Shown: in pieces, positions 33,534 through 41,174 of the stretch | How positions within the stretch are numbered: the stretch's first letter is position 1 | Layout of the letters: each line of letters opens with the position of its first letter | Origin: an uncultured Clostridia bacterium | Lineage (GTDB): Bacteria; Bacillota_A; Clostridia; Oscillospirales; Oscillospiraceae | Direction: 5' to 3' | Length of the DNA: 41,174 bases | NCBI GenBank assembly: GCA_949289625.1 | Contig: CASEPH010000156.1 | Span: 1 to 41,174, forward strand | Notes under the pieces: model-generated | The model's database searches: none | The model's input: only the letters and a program-made list of their open reading frames with translations | Told to the model about the DNA's origin: nothing | Made by a program: the position numbers and the translations under genes

Positions 33534-34733
33534 TCACCAGGAGAGCGTGTCGGTGTATTTGGTCCCGTCGGTGTCTGTCAGGGTAAATTCCCATCGAACC
33601 GTGGGCTCTGCGTCACAGGGATAGGGGCTGCCGTCCGCACTGGGATAGAAGTAAAACGTAATGTCGCCGGAGACATAGCTGGCCTGATCGGGGTCCGTTG
33701 TATTGTCGGCAAAGAAATCCTGATAGATATCGACCTCGTCGGTGTATACTAACGTTTCATCGATGTACAACTCTGCCGTCAGCGTGTCCGGCTTTGGGGC
33801 GGATTCCATGGTGGCTGGGGTGATGGTGACGGAAGGTGTGCCGGAGGTGGTGACTTCGGCGTCAGAGTAGGACCAGGAGAAATTGTGGGAATCCAGCACC
33901 ATGGTGCAGCGATACCGGGATGCCACGTCCGTTTCATTGGAGAGCAGCTGGGTTTGACGGATGCCGTCCTGCTCCAGCAGCATGGAGATCACAAAATCTT
34001 GGACCAGCGGAACCTGGCATACGGCGGTGTAGTTGCCGGCTGCATCGGCAAAGGCCTCCACGGTAATCGCCTCCTCCAAGGTGTCCAAAGAAGCGGGGGC
34101 AGGAGAGACCGCAAAGAACAGGCGGGTGTTTTCGGTCAATGTCTTTGGGGTGGCGGTGAGATGCAGGGAGAGCATGCCTGTGGCTTGGTCGTAGTCCCCA
34201 TAGGTGCAATTATAGTCCGAAAGCAGGCTGGACTGCTGCTCCAGGGTTCCCTCTATATTGCTTTGAAAACCGGATAAAGAACTCTGCAGCTGACTGTCCA
34301 GATTAGCCACGCTGGATTGTAGAGAAAGGACCTGTGCCTTCAGTTGGTTCACCTGATAGGCATAGAATCCCACCAGGCACAGCAGTGCGGCAAGGATCAG
34401 CAGGAAAAATATGCCGCCAATCCAAAATGTTTTTCGGGAAAGTATGGGCCGCGCTGTTTCTTGCAATACTTGGACTGCTTCAGGAGCGTCTGCCTGGCCG
34501 GACTGCTGGGGACAGTCACTGGCTGGAACAGGCGGTTCCTGACCGGTGAGCAAGTAATCTGCGGTGGTGTGGAAAATATCTGATAGCTCCAATAAATTGT
34601 CAATGTTGGGGGTCGCGTTACCGCTTTCCCATTTTCCGATGGCCTGCCGGGACAGACCCAGGCGATCTGCCAGCTCTTCCTGGCTGAGGCCTTGCTGCTT
34701 TCGAAGCATTTGAATTCTGTCGCCCAGATCCAT
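33534..34733 (-). CDS. Membrane-anchored XRE-type HTH regulator with extracellular domain
   Basis: 399 aa. An N-terminal HTH_3 domain (about 1-60) contains LRKQQGLSQEELADRLGLSR, then QAIGKWESGNATPN. A short cytoplasmic linker leads to one membrane helix (about 101-125, FWIGGIFFLLILAALLCLVG) and a coiled coil (VNQLKAQVLSLQSSVANLDS). The remaining 230 or so residues are Thr/Asp-rich beta-type repeats outside the cell, with three short Ig-like stretches ending in WEFTLTDTDG. This topology suggests a one-component sensor from envelope to DNA. ATG 34733 has AAGGGG eight bases upstream. The family of the outer part is not recognised. Confidence 0.85.
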   Translation of the reverse strand: MDLGDRIQMLRKQQGLSQEELADRLGLSRQAIGKWESGNATPNIDNLLELSDIFHTTADYLLTGQEPPVPASDCPQQSGQADAPEAVQVLQETARPILSRKTFWIGGIFFLLILAALLCLVGFYAYQVNQLKAQVLSLQSSVANLDSQLQSSLSGFQSNIEGTLEQQSSLLSDYNCTYGDYDQATGMLSLHLTATPKTLTENTRLFFAVSPAPASLDTLEEAITVEAFADAAGNYTAVCQVPLVQDFVISMLLEQDGIRQTQLLSNETDVASRYRCTMVLDSHNFSWSYSDAEVTTSGTPSVTITPATMESAPKPDTLTAELYIDETLVYTDEVDIYQDFFADNTTDPDQASYVSGDITFYFYPSADGSPYPCDAEPTVRWEFTLTDTDGTKYTDTLSW

Positions 34734-34765
34734 AGCGGGCACCCCTTTCTCCTGTTGGTGCTGGT

Positions 34766-34795
34766 ATCATAGCACGGGGCCTTGCCTTTTTGCAA
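34766..34795 (-). promoter_or_regulatory. Promoter of the XRE regulator gene
   Basis: Minus strand TTGCAA (34795-34790), 18 bp, TATGAT (34771-34766) with TGC ahead (extended -10). Confidence 0.6.
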
Positions 34796-34930
34796 CCACC
34801 GAATGGTTTCAAAAGGGCAACCGGCAGTTGCGTTGCTGATTTTGGATGCAAGAGTCTGTAAAATGACAACATACTACCGGAGACACCGTTACAAAATTGG
34901 TGGAAAGCTGGATCAAATTGTTCAGATTCG

Positions 34931-34959
34931 TTGACATTTTTGGGAGAAACCGATACAAT
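34931..34959 (+). promoter_or_regulatory. Promoter of the polysaccharide deacetylase gene
   Basis: TTGACA (34931-34936), 17 bp, TACAAT (34954-34959); one mismatch from consensus. Confidence 0.82.
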
Positions 34960-34981
34960 GAGAAAAATTGGAGGTGTAGAA

Positions 34982-36265
34982 ATGAAACGGATGTTGCTGC
35001 TGTTTTTTCTGCTTACCGCGCTGGTAGGCTGTGGAAGTACAGAGACTGTGGAAGCGCCCGGATCCGAGCAGGAAGAGACTGGGGCGGATACCTGGGGTAT
35101 CACAGTGGAGGAGGCTGCCGGTTCCGATCAGGCGGTCACCCCAGCGCCGTCGTCTGCCATGGAAACGGAATCTGTTGTGGAAACATCGTCCACACCTGCA
35201 CCGACTCCGACGCCAGAGCCAGCGGTGGCTTCCCTGGAGGAACTGTGTCCGGCTGGACCCAAGGTGCTCTTGGACGGAACGGAACGAACAAGCCTGTTGC
35301 TTTCCGATGTAACGCTGGTGAACGCGGCGGATATTTCAGAACTGCTGTCCTGGTTCCAGTGGCAGGAGGGTCGGGAAAACGCTTCCTTTACCCGCAAAAA
35401 CGGAGAACAGATTCAAATATCCTGCTTGATGGTGGAAGGAACCGATCCGTCCGTGGAGGGGTACGACGGAACAGGCGGGATCTGCTTCACCGGGCAGGAG
35501 ACCGAATATTGGCTGCCCGTCCGCTGGTTGGCTGAAGAGCTGGGGCTGAAACTTCTGTGGGATGCAGAGCAAAACACAGTATACTTGGCCACCCAGGTGG
35601 ACATGGACAATATTCCGCAGGGAGTGGATGTTCCGATTTTGATGTATCATGCGGTATCGGATAACCTCTGGGGAATTAACTCCCTGTTTGTCTCCCCGGA
35701 GGATATGCGGCAGCAGCTGGAATACCTTACGGAGAACGGCTATGACCCCATCTTCTTTTCCGACCTTCCGCATCTGGAGGACTATGACAAGCCCATTCTG
35801 CTGACCTTTGATGACGGTTATGACGATAACTACGAATATCTGTTCCCCCTGCTCCAGGAGTTTCAGGTCAAGGCCACCATCTTTGTGATTACCGGAATGC
35901 TGGGGGATGAGCACTACATGACAGAGGAGCAGGTCCGGGAACTGTCCGATTCAGGACTGGTGGACATTCAGAGCCATACCGTGGATCATTACGAATTGGC
36001 CACCCTGAGCTATGACGAACAGGCCTATCAGATGGCCCAGTCTCAGCTGGAGATTGCCAGGATTACGGGAAAGATTCCCTATGTGCTGTCCTATCCCACC
36101 GGTAGCCGAGATGACAATACGCTGGAATTAGCGCCGGAATACTACAGCTTTGGCGTAGACATGAACGGCGGCGTCTGGCGTATTGAAGAGGACTATTTCA
36201 AAGTGGATCGGATCTATGTCAGCCGGTTTGACACGCTGGACGAGTATATTGCCATGCTACCATAA
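34982..36265 (+). CDS. Polysaccharide deacetylase family lipoprotein
   Basis: 427 aa. SPII signal with lipobox ALVGC (Cys17), a Pro/Thr/Glu tether, then a copper-amine-oxidase-N-like stalk (about 85-210, PVRWLAEELGLKLLWDAEQN). The NodB/CE4 domain (about 215-427) has PILMYHAVSD, motif 1 LLTFDDGYDD, motif 2 QSHTVDH (metal His pair) and SYPTGSRDD. It likely deacetylates a cell-wall or secondary polysaccharide outside the membrane. ATG 34982 follows GGAGG; the in-frame start at 34931 overlaps the promoter. Monocistronic. Confidence 0.92.
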   Translation: MKRMLLLFFLLTALVGCGSTETVEAPGSEQEETGADTWGITVEEAAGSDQAVTPAPSSAMETESVVETSSTPAPTPTPEPAVASLEELCPAGPKVLLDGTERTSLLLSDVTLVNAADISELLSWFQWQEGRENASFTRKNGEQIQISCLMVEGTDPSVEGYDGTGGICFTGQETEYWLPVRWLAEELGLKLLWDAEQNTVYLATQVDMDNIPQGVDVPILMYHAVSDNLWGINSLFVSPEDMRQQLEYLTENGYDPIFFSDLPHLEDYDKPILLTFDDGYDDNYEYLFPLLQEFQVKATIFVITGMLGDEHYMTEEQVRELSDSGLVDIQSHTVDHYELATLSYDEQAYQMAQSQLEIARITGKIPYVLSYPTGSRDDNTLELAPEYYSFGVDMNGGVWRIEEDYFKVDRIYVSRFDTLDEYIAMLP

Positions 36266-36270
36266 AATAG

Positions 36271-36302
36271 GCCGCACGAATGAGATGGAGCATTCGTGCG
36301 GC
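36271..36302 (+). terminator. Terminator after the deacetylase gene
   Basis: GCCGCACGAATG / CATTCGTGCGGC, perfect 12-bp stem with an 8-nt loop, followed by TTGTTGTT and later TTTTT. Confidence 0.75.
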
Positions 36303-36339
36303 TTGTTGTTACTTTTTGCGGCTATTTGGGGCCTATGAA

Positions 36340-36368
36340 TTGACTTGAAGATGTTTCGGTGATATGAT
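36340..36368 (+). promoter_or_regulatory. Promoter of the permease-yaaA operon
   Basis: TTGACT (36340-36345), 17 bp, TATGAT (36363-36368); start near 36375. Confidence 0.72.
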
Positions 36369-36424
36369 AAAATCCACAATATCTTCACAAAGATGTAAGA
36401 TGAAAGAAGAGGGAGCGTGAAATA

Positions 36425-37897
36425 ATGGCGATTATGACAAAACGGGCCCATCGGGAAGACGGTGCGGAACAGCCTTCCATTAAATGCGGTATGTTCCGGA
36501 TCCGGCTTCCCTTTATCCATGCGCCTTGGGAAATGCCGGAGATGATCCAGGCCATGGTGGTGTTTGTCACCGGCGTATCAGCGGTGGCCTATCTCCAGGA
36601 TATTTTCGGCCTGCCGTTTTCTGTGGCGCTGTCCATCGTGTGTATCCATGAGCTTCTGTACGTATTTCAAAACATTGTGGGCGATCCCATTGTGGGCGGC
36701 TGGATCACTCCGGCCATTCCACTGGTGACAACCTGGCTGCTGGGATTCCAGAATACCACGGAGCGAATCCAAGCGCTGATTATGCTCCAGCTGATTCTGG
36801 GCCTGCTATATCTGGTGCTGGGCGTCACGGGACTAGCCTCCAAGCTGGTTAACAAGGTGCCGGTTTCCGTCAAAGCGGGTATTCTCATCGGCGCAGGCTT
36901 TTCTGCGGTCATCGGTAAATACGGCTTTGCGGCGGCAGAAGCCGGAGGCGTTGGGTTCTATGGAAGTCCCATCAGCTTTTCCGTGGGTGTACTGATTGCC
37001 CTCTTCCTGCTGTTTTCCTTGGGCTTCAACCGGCAAAAGAATAAGCCGGGACATAAGTTTATTAAATTTTTGGCAAAATGCGGCTTCGTGCCTGCGCTGC
37101 TGTTGGCCTATGTGGTGGGCATGCTGGCCGGAGAAATCTCCACACCGGTGAATGTACTGGCAGACGGTGTGATCTTCAACCCCATTCCGGGGCTTAAATA
37201 TGTGTTTGAAAACTTCTGCTTGGTGGGGCTGGGCTTCCCCTCCTGGGATGTGATCTCCTCCGCTGCGGTGATGGCGGTGGTGGCCTACATCATCTCCTTT
37301 GGCGACATTGTCACGGGTACAGAGTTTTTGGAGGATACCAAGAAATACCGGAAAGACGAGGCCCTGTCGGTCAATCCCAATCTGACCAACGTGTGCTGCG
37401 GCGTCCGGAACATTCTCCAGAGTCTGTTTTTCCCCACGGTCACCCTGTCCGGGCCCCTCTGGTCTGCCATGATGGTGACCATCTGCGAGCGGTATAAAAC
37501 CGGTAAGGAAAACATGTATTCCTTCTTTGGCGGCTGTATCACCTTTAACGTGGCCAAATGGATTTGCTGCCTGATCCTGCCCCTGGTGGCTCTGATCCGT
37601 CCCATTTTGCCCCTGTCCATGTCTCTGACGCTGATGATCCAGGCCTTTGGCTGTTTCTATGTGGCGTTGGGGCTGTGCAAAAATAACACCCAACGGGGCG
37701 TGGCCGGACTCATTGGCGGCGTGTTGGCCATTACCAATCCCCAGACCGGCTTGATCGTGGGCATTGTGGTGTCCTTCATCTGTGAGTGGCTTTTGAGCCG
37801 GGAATTCGGCAGCGCCAAAAAGACAGCCGCTCTGGAGGAAAATGAGGATGCGGCAGCCCCGGAGCTCGAGGCGGAATCTGAAACCGAGGTATTATGA
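36425..37897 (+). CDS. Multipass permease, UraA/SulP-like fold (SLC23/26-type), substrate unknown
   Basis: 490 aa with about 12 hydrophobic segments between residues 40 and 465 and an acidic, disordered tail. Marks include VFQNIVGDPIVGGWITPAIP, VNKVPVSVKAGILIGAGFSAV, SFGDIVTGTEFLEDTKKYRK, and NVCCGVRNILQSLFFPTVTLSG, the last resembling the substrate-side helix of NCS2/SulP transporters. Subfamily and substrate (nucleobase, sulfate or organic acid) cannot be fixed by eye. AGAGGGAG precedes ATG 36425. The stop overlaps yaaA as ATGA. Confidence 0.7.
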   Translation: MAIMTKRAHREDGAEQPSIKCGMFRIRLPFIHAPWEMPEMIQAMVVFVTGVSAVAYLQDIFGLPFSVALSIVCIHELLYVFQNIVGDPIVGGWITPAIPLVTTWLLGFQNTTERIQALIMLQLILGLLYLVLGVTGLASKLVNKVPVSVKAGILIGAGFSAVIGKYGFAAAEAGGVGFYGSPISFSVGVLIALFLLFSLGFNRQKNKPGHKFIKFLAKCGFVPALLLAYVVGMLAGEISTPVNVLADGVIFNPIPGLKYVFENFCLVGLGFPSWDVISSAAVMAVVAYIISFGDIVTGTEFLEDTKKYRKDEALSVNPNLTNVCCGVRNILQSLFFPTVTLSGPLWSAMMVTICERYKTGKENMYSFFGGCITFNVAKWICCLILPLVALIRPILPLSMSLTLMIQAFGCFYVALGLCKNNTQRGVAGLIGGVLAITNPQTGLIVGIVVSFICEWLLSREFGSAKKTAALEENEDAAAPELEAESETEVL

Positions 37898-38646
37898 AGA
37901 TCATTATTTCGCCGGCCAAGCGGATGAAAGAAGATTCCGACGCCATGCCGGTGCTGGGCACAGCGCCGTTTTCGGAAAAAACAGACCGGCTCAAGCGGTA
38001 TCTCCGGCAGCTGAGTTTATCGGAGCTTCAGGCGCTGCTCCGATGCAATGAACATCTGGCGGAAGAAAACTACCGGCGGTATCAATCCATGGACCGCGCA
38101 AAGCCTGCCACTCCGGCTATTTTTGCCTATCAGGGGATCCAATACCAGTCCATGGCTCCCACAGCCTTCACCGAGGAACAGTACCGATATATTCAGGAGC
38201 ACCTGTGCATCCTGTCCGGGCTATATGGAGTTTTGCGGCCCTTTGACGGGGTGACACCCTATCGGCTGGAAATGCAGGCAAAGCTGCAAACACCCTTTTG
38301 CCGGGATCTCTATGATTTCTGGAATGAGGATTTGGGCCGCTACCTCAGCGAAGAAAATGATTTGGTAGTTGATCTGGCGTCCGAGGAATACAGCCGTGCA
38401 GCCCGGCAGGGAATTTCGCCGTCGGTACGGTGGATCAAGCTACGGTTCGGTCGGATTCAGAACGGAAAATTTCGGGAAGCAGGGACCCAGGTAAAAATGG
38501 CCCGCGGCGCTATGGTGCGGGATATGGCGGAACGGAATGTGCAGACGCCGGAAGCGCTGACCCAGTTTTCCAGCCTAGGCTATCGTTTCTCTCCGGAGCG
38601 GTCGAAGGAGGATCTGCTGGTGTTTGTGCAGGGAGAATGCGAATAA
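37894..38646 (+). CDS. yaaA: YaaA family peroxide stress / DNA-binding protein
   Basis: 250 aa, usual family size (UPF0246/DUF328). Begins MKIIISPAKRMKED. It contains CILSGLYGVLRPFDGVTPYRLEM and VVDLASEEYSRA, both family signatures, and a basic KMARGAMVRDM segment. E. coli YaaA lowers free iron under peroxide stress and the fold binds DNA; the role in anaerobes is unproven. Starts inside the permease stop (ATGA), so translationally coupled, an unusual pairing. Confidence 0.94.
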   Translation: MKIIISPAKRMKEDSDAMPVLGTAPFSEKTDRLKRYLRQLSLSELQALLRCNEHLAEENYRRYQSMDRAKPATPAIFAYQGIQYQSMAPTAFTEEQYRYIQEHLCILSGLYGVLRPFDGVTPYRLEMQAKLQTPFCRDLYDFWNEDLGRYLSEENDLVVDLASEEYSRAARQGISPSVRWIKLRFGRIQNGKFREAGTQVKMARGAMVRDMAERNVQTPEALTQFSSLGYRFSPERSKEDLLVFVQGECE

Positions 38647-38691
38647 AGTGTAAATTTTGAGTTCCCTGAAAAATTATACTGTAGATTTGGG

Positions 38692-38720
38692 TTGCCAGAA
38701 GGGGAAAAGTATTGTATGAT
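38692..38720 (+). promoter_or_regulatory. Promoter of the 68-residue membrane protein
   Basis: TTGCCA (38692-38697), 17 bp, TATGAT (38715-38720); start near 38727. Confidence 0.6.
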
Positions 38721-38763
38721 AAGACGGCAAAAGTCCTCGAGGTCCTAAATTTGGAGTGTTAGT

Positions 38764-38970
38764 ATGAAGAAAAACAGACTGGAACGAAACCATAGCCTTC
38801 GGTTTCTGACAGTGCGTGCGATCGTAACCATCCTATTGGTGCTGGTAGTTCTGATGGGATTGAGAAAAACCGGCATAACGGTGGTGGAACAAGATATTCC
38901 GGTACCTGTGGTGGAGGATCTGGCTCGAGAAGCCGGCATCCCTGTGGAGTCTACGCTAAGACAGACCTAG
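38764..38970 (+). CDS. Small single-pass membrane protein, unrecognised
   Basis: 68 aa. A basic cytoplasmic start (MKKNRLERNHSLRF) leads into one helix (about 18-32, AIVTILLVLVVLMGL). A short outer tail follows (VVEQDIPVPVVEDLAREAGI). TTGGAGTG precedes ATG 38764 by seven bases. It has a promoter and a strong terminator of its own, which argues for a real gene. No Cys or known motif. Function unknown. Confidence 0.68.
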   Translation: MKKNRLERNHSLRFLTVRAIVTILLVLVVLMGLRKTGITVVEQDIPVPVVEDLAREAGIPVESTLRQT

Positions 38971-38980
38971 AAATAGGAAC

Positions 38981-39018
38981 AAAACGCCCTTGGAGCATGC
39001 GGCTCCAAGGGCGTTTTT
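38981..39018 (+). terminator. Terminator after the small membrane protein
   Basis: AAAACGCCCTTGGAGC / GCTCCAAGGGCGTTTT, perfect 16-bp stem with a 5-nt loop. Confidence 0.92.
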
Positions 39019-39160
39019 ATGAGAATACAGCTGTAAAAATTTACACGGTGAAACAAAAAATTAAAATTTTTTTGAAATAAAGAAATATATTGAATGCATA
39101 GATCAATAAATGTAGGTTAGAATCCACAAAAACATGTTTTGAAATCTACAGAATTGTGCA

Positions 39161-39189
39161 TTGCGTTGAGAATGTCTTTTTTTTATAAT
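39161..39189 (+). promoter_or_regulatory. Promoter of lipoprotein C
   Basis: TTGCGT (39161-39166), 17 bp, TATAAT (39184-39189). The rest of the 200-bp interval before it is AT-rich with nothing else I can assign. Confidence 0.62.
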
Positions 39190-39220
39190 ACATTTATCAT
39201 GATTAGAAGGAGGAAAACCA

Positions 39221-41005
39221 ATGAAAAAGAGAATGCTTGCAATTCTGTTGGCAGCCCTAATGCTGCTTGGCGTGCTGGCGGGATGCGGAACAGAAGAAAC
39301 CTCTGCAGCAGAATCTGCTGCCAGCGAAGCTTCCGAAGCTCCGGCTACTGAGGCGCCTGCAGATAACAACGAGCCGACAGAAGCTCCGGATTCTGCGGCA
39401 GAGCCGGGTTCCACAGTGGAAGAGGGCTCTACGCTGGAGGAAACCGGATATACTTACACCGGGGAATGGGCGGAGTATCCTCTCTGCGAGCCCGGGGAGA
39501 AGACGCTGACCATGTGGTGTGAATTCCCTGGCTTCCTGTCCATGGTGGGCCTCAACTCCTACAGTGAGTGCTCTGTGTGGGATGCAGCAGAAGAAGCCAC
39601 TGGCGTCCATGTGGAATTTACGGAAGTATCCATGATGAATGCCGCTGAGCAGTTCTCCCTGATGTGCGCCGCCAATGATATGAAGGATATTCTGGCCGGT
39701 GCCGGCAGCTACTACGGCTCCACCGCAGCTGCTGTGGAAGACGAGATCATCATTGATCTGGCCCCCTACGCCGAGGAGTTTATGGGCAATTACCTGACCA
39801 TTCTCAACGATCCCAAGTATGAAACCTATAAGGAGAAGGCCTATAATGCCGAAGGACAGCTGACGGAAATCAGCTCCATCTCCGATGACTTTAAGCCCAC
39901 CTCCGGTACCCAGATCCGGAAGGACTGGCTGGAAGAGCAGAACCTGGATGTTCCCGAGACCTATGACGATTGGGAAAATGTACTGAAGACCTTTAAGAGC
40001 AACTATGACTGCTCCAGCGCGTTGCTGCTCTCCGGCTGCACCCAGATGACCAATCTGGTGGCTGGCTACGGTACGGCTGGCGCTGCGGAGGCAGCCATGG
40101 GTACCTCCAGCGCTGTCAATATGTATCAGGTGGATGGTACCATTCGCAACGGTTATCAGGATGAGAGCTACCGGGCATACCTGACCATGATGAACCGCTG
40201 GTATGAGGAAGGCCTGTTGTCTCCCGACTTCATTACTGCTTCCAGCGATGGGTCCCAGAACAACACCGACGGCCTGATCCTCTCTGGAGAATCCGGTATT
40301 TGGTTCTCTCAGGGCAACTTCATTACCCAGTATGAGACCCAAGCCCAGGTCTCCGATCCAAGCTTTTCTATTCAGGGTATTGCAGATCCCTATTCCCCCG
40401 AATACAACCCGGAAAAGACCACCCATTTCACCTCTATGGCCGGCGGTAACGCAGGCGGCAGCGCCGCATTGAGCGTCTCCACCAACTGCGAGGATGTAGA
40501 ACTGGCCTGCAAGTGGCTGGACTACTTCTGGACAGAGGAAGGCCAGCTCCTGTGCAACTATGGCATTGAGGGCGAAGGCTTTGAGTATGACGAAAATGGC
40601 GTGCCCCAGTTCTCCGACTTCGTCGTGAACGGAAGCAACTTCCAGTTTATGATGACCGGCTACACCCTGTCCGGCGTGCCCTCTCTCCAGGATTTCGACA
40701 AGTCCTTCTTTACCTATGGCGACAACGTGCTGGAGGCCTTTGACACCTGGGCGGCCAGCGTGGATGACCAGTATACGCTGCCTGCGGCGCTGACGCTGGA
40801 TACGGAGCAGAGCGATGAATACTCTGCCCTGTTCAACGACATCAACACCATGGCCGAAGAGCGTGTGGGCAAGTTCATCACCGGTGAACTGGACATCGAG
40901 ACCGAATGGGATGCTTTCCAGGAGGATCTGATTTCCATGGGCATCGAGGACTGCATTGCCATCTATCAGGAAGCCTACGACGACTATATGGCCAGCAAGG
41001 GCTGA
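39221..41005 (+). CDS. Orphan extracellular solute-binding lipoprotein, paralogue C
   Basis: 594 aa. SPII signal, lipobox VLAGC (Cys22), an Ala/Ser/Glu tether of about 55 residues, then the large binding domain. Shared with A and B: LTMWCEFPG, AEQFSLMCAANDMKDIL, EIIIDLAPYA, IRKDWLEEQNLDVPETYDDW, STNCEDVELACKWLDYFWTEE, and GQLLCNYGIEGEGFEYDENG. AGGAGG precedes ATG 39221. It has its own promoter and terminator; no permease is seen before the window ends, 170 bp downstream. Confidence 0.88.
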   Translation: MKKRMLAILLAALMLLGVLAGCGTEETSAAESAASEASEAPATEAPADNNEPTEAPDSAAEPGSTVEEGSTLEETGYTYTGEWAEYPLCEPGEKTLTMWCEFPGFLSMVGLNSYSECSVWDAAEEATGVHVEFTEVSMMNAAEQFSLMCAANDMKDILAGAGSYYGSTAAAVEDEIIIDLAPYAEEFMGNYLTILNDPKYETYKEKAYNAEGQLTEISSISDDFKPTSGTQIRKDWLEEQNLDVPETYDDWENVLKTFKSNYDCSSALLLSGCTQMTNLVAGYGTAGAAEAAMGTSSAVNMYQVDGTIRNGYQDESYRAYLTMMNRWYEEGLLSPDFITASSDGSQNNTDGLILSGESGIWFSQGNFITQYETQAQVSDPSFSIQGIADPYSPEYNPEKTTHFTSMAGGNAGGSAALSVSTNCEDVELACKWLDYFWTEEGQLLCNYGIEGEGFEYDENGVPQFSDFVVNGSNFQFMMTGYTLSGVPSLQDFDKSFFTYGDNVLEAFDTWAASVDDQYTLPAALTLDTEQSDEYSALFNDINTMAEERVGKFITGELDIETEWDAFQEDLISMGIEDCIAIYQEAYDDYMASKG

Positions 41006-41016
41006 GCATAGCATTT

Positions 41017-41047
41017 CTGCCCCGCAGCACAGGCTGCGGGGCAGTTT
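41017..41047 (+). terminator. Terminator after lipoprotein C
   Basis: CTGCCCCGCAGC / GCTGCGGGGCAG, perfect 12-bp stem, loop ACAG, followed by TTTCTC. Confidence 0.82.
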
Positions 41048-41062
41048 CTCTGCCTGAGGCCA

Positions 41063-41091
41063 TTGCAATTTGAAAAAAAGTGTGCTTTAAT
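41063..41091 (+). promoter_or_regulatory. Promoter of the gene at the right edge
   Basis: TTGCAA (41063-41068), 17 bp, TTTAAT (41086-41091); start near 41098. Confidence 0.5.
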
Positions 41092-41126
41092 AGGGTATCA
41101 CCGTTCCAGGAAAGGGGGAAACTGTC

Positions 41127-41174
41127 ATGGACCAGCTCAAGGATGCGCTCAAACAGGCCAAGCTTACAAAAACC
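41127..41174 (+). CDS. Start of an unidentified gene (3' truncated by window edge)
   Basis: ATG 41127 follows AAAGGGGGAA by seven bases and the frame is open to the end. Only 16 residues are visible (MDQLKDALKQAKLTKT), too few to identify. A promoter lies upstream, so the start looks genuine. Confidence 0.6.
   Translation, partial: MDQLKDALKQAKLTKT

Noticed and set aside
39257..41068. 603-codon open frame antisense to lipoprotein C
   Set aside because: The plus-strand gene has a promoter, Shine-Dalgarno, lipobox and terminator. The reverse frame has none and runs through the terminator hairpin.

Overview
The window reads as a chromosomal segment of a Gram-positive, spore-lineage Clostridia. 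A gut Oscillospiraceae-type commensal is my inference. The evidence is an adjacent spoIVB-spo0A pair, TTGACA/TATAAT-type promoters with 17-bp spacers and strong GGAGG ribosome sites, several SPII lipoproteins with an LAGC lipobox, moderately GC-rich DNA, and a bacterial serpin. I saw no rRNA, tRNA, insertion sequence, prophage or CRISPR array.

Layout. 1-4.6 kb (+): the end of a serpin, glmS, a nitroreductase and a DUF2461 gene. 4.7-6.9 kb (+): spoIVB, a 416-bp regulatory interval holding a strong sigma-A promoter, a possible 35-residue Cys-rich microprotein, a 0A box and a palindrome, then spo0A. 6.9-10.1 kb: a DUF6062 gene (-) divergent from an acyl-ACP thioesterase (+), then guaB. 10.1-13.7 kb (+): an ABC-F ATPase, a YdcF-type protein and an Mrp/Nbp35-type P-loop protein.

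13.8-18.3 kb (-): a tightly overlapping seven-gene operon, queD-queE-folE-queC-queF-mutY-hotdog thioesterase. It holds every step from GTP to preQ1. Its leader carries a good preQ1-I riboswitch match followed by an intrinsic terminator. 18.3-21.6 kb: a MarR regulator (-) divergent from a MacB-like ABC ATPase-permease fusion (+). 21.7-25.1 kb (-): a complete polar amino-acid ABC importer (ATPase, lipoprotein, two permeases). 25.4-26.1 kb (+): a TSUP exporter.

26.2-33.5 kb looks like a catabolic module. A large family-1-type solute-binding lipoprotein (-) is divergent from a LysR regulator (+). Then follow ubiD, ubiX and an lpdD-like gene as an operon, and a second paralogous binding lipoprotein. 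A third paralogue lies at 39.2-41.0 kb. None of the three has a permease or ATPase beside it. Between them are a membrane-anchored XRE regulator (-), a polysaccharide-deacetylase lipoprotein, a UraA/SulP-like permease coupled to yaaA, and an orphan 68-residue membrane protein. The window ends just inside another gene.

Most promising leads: the Cys-rich microprotein and altered receiver residues around spo0A; the riboswitch-controlled que operon carrying mutY; and the LysR/UbiD/UbiX/LpdD island with orphan binding proteins. All functional calls come from motif reading without database searches.
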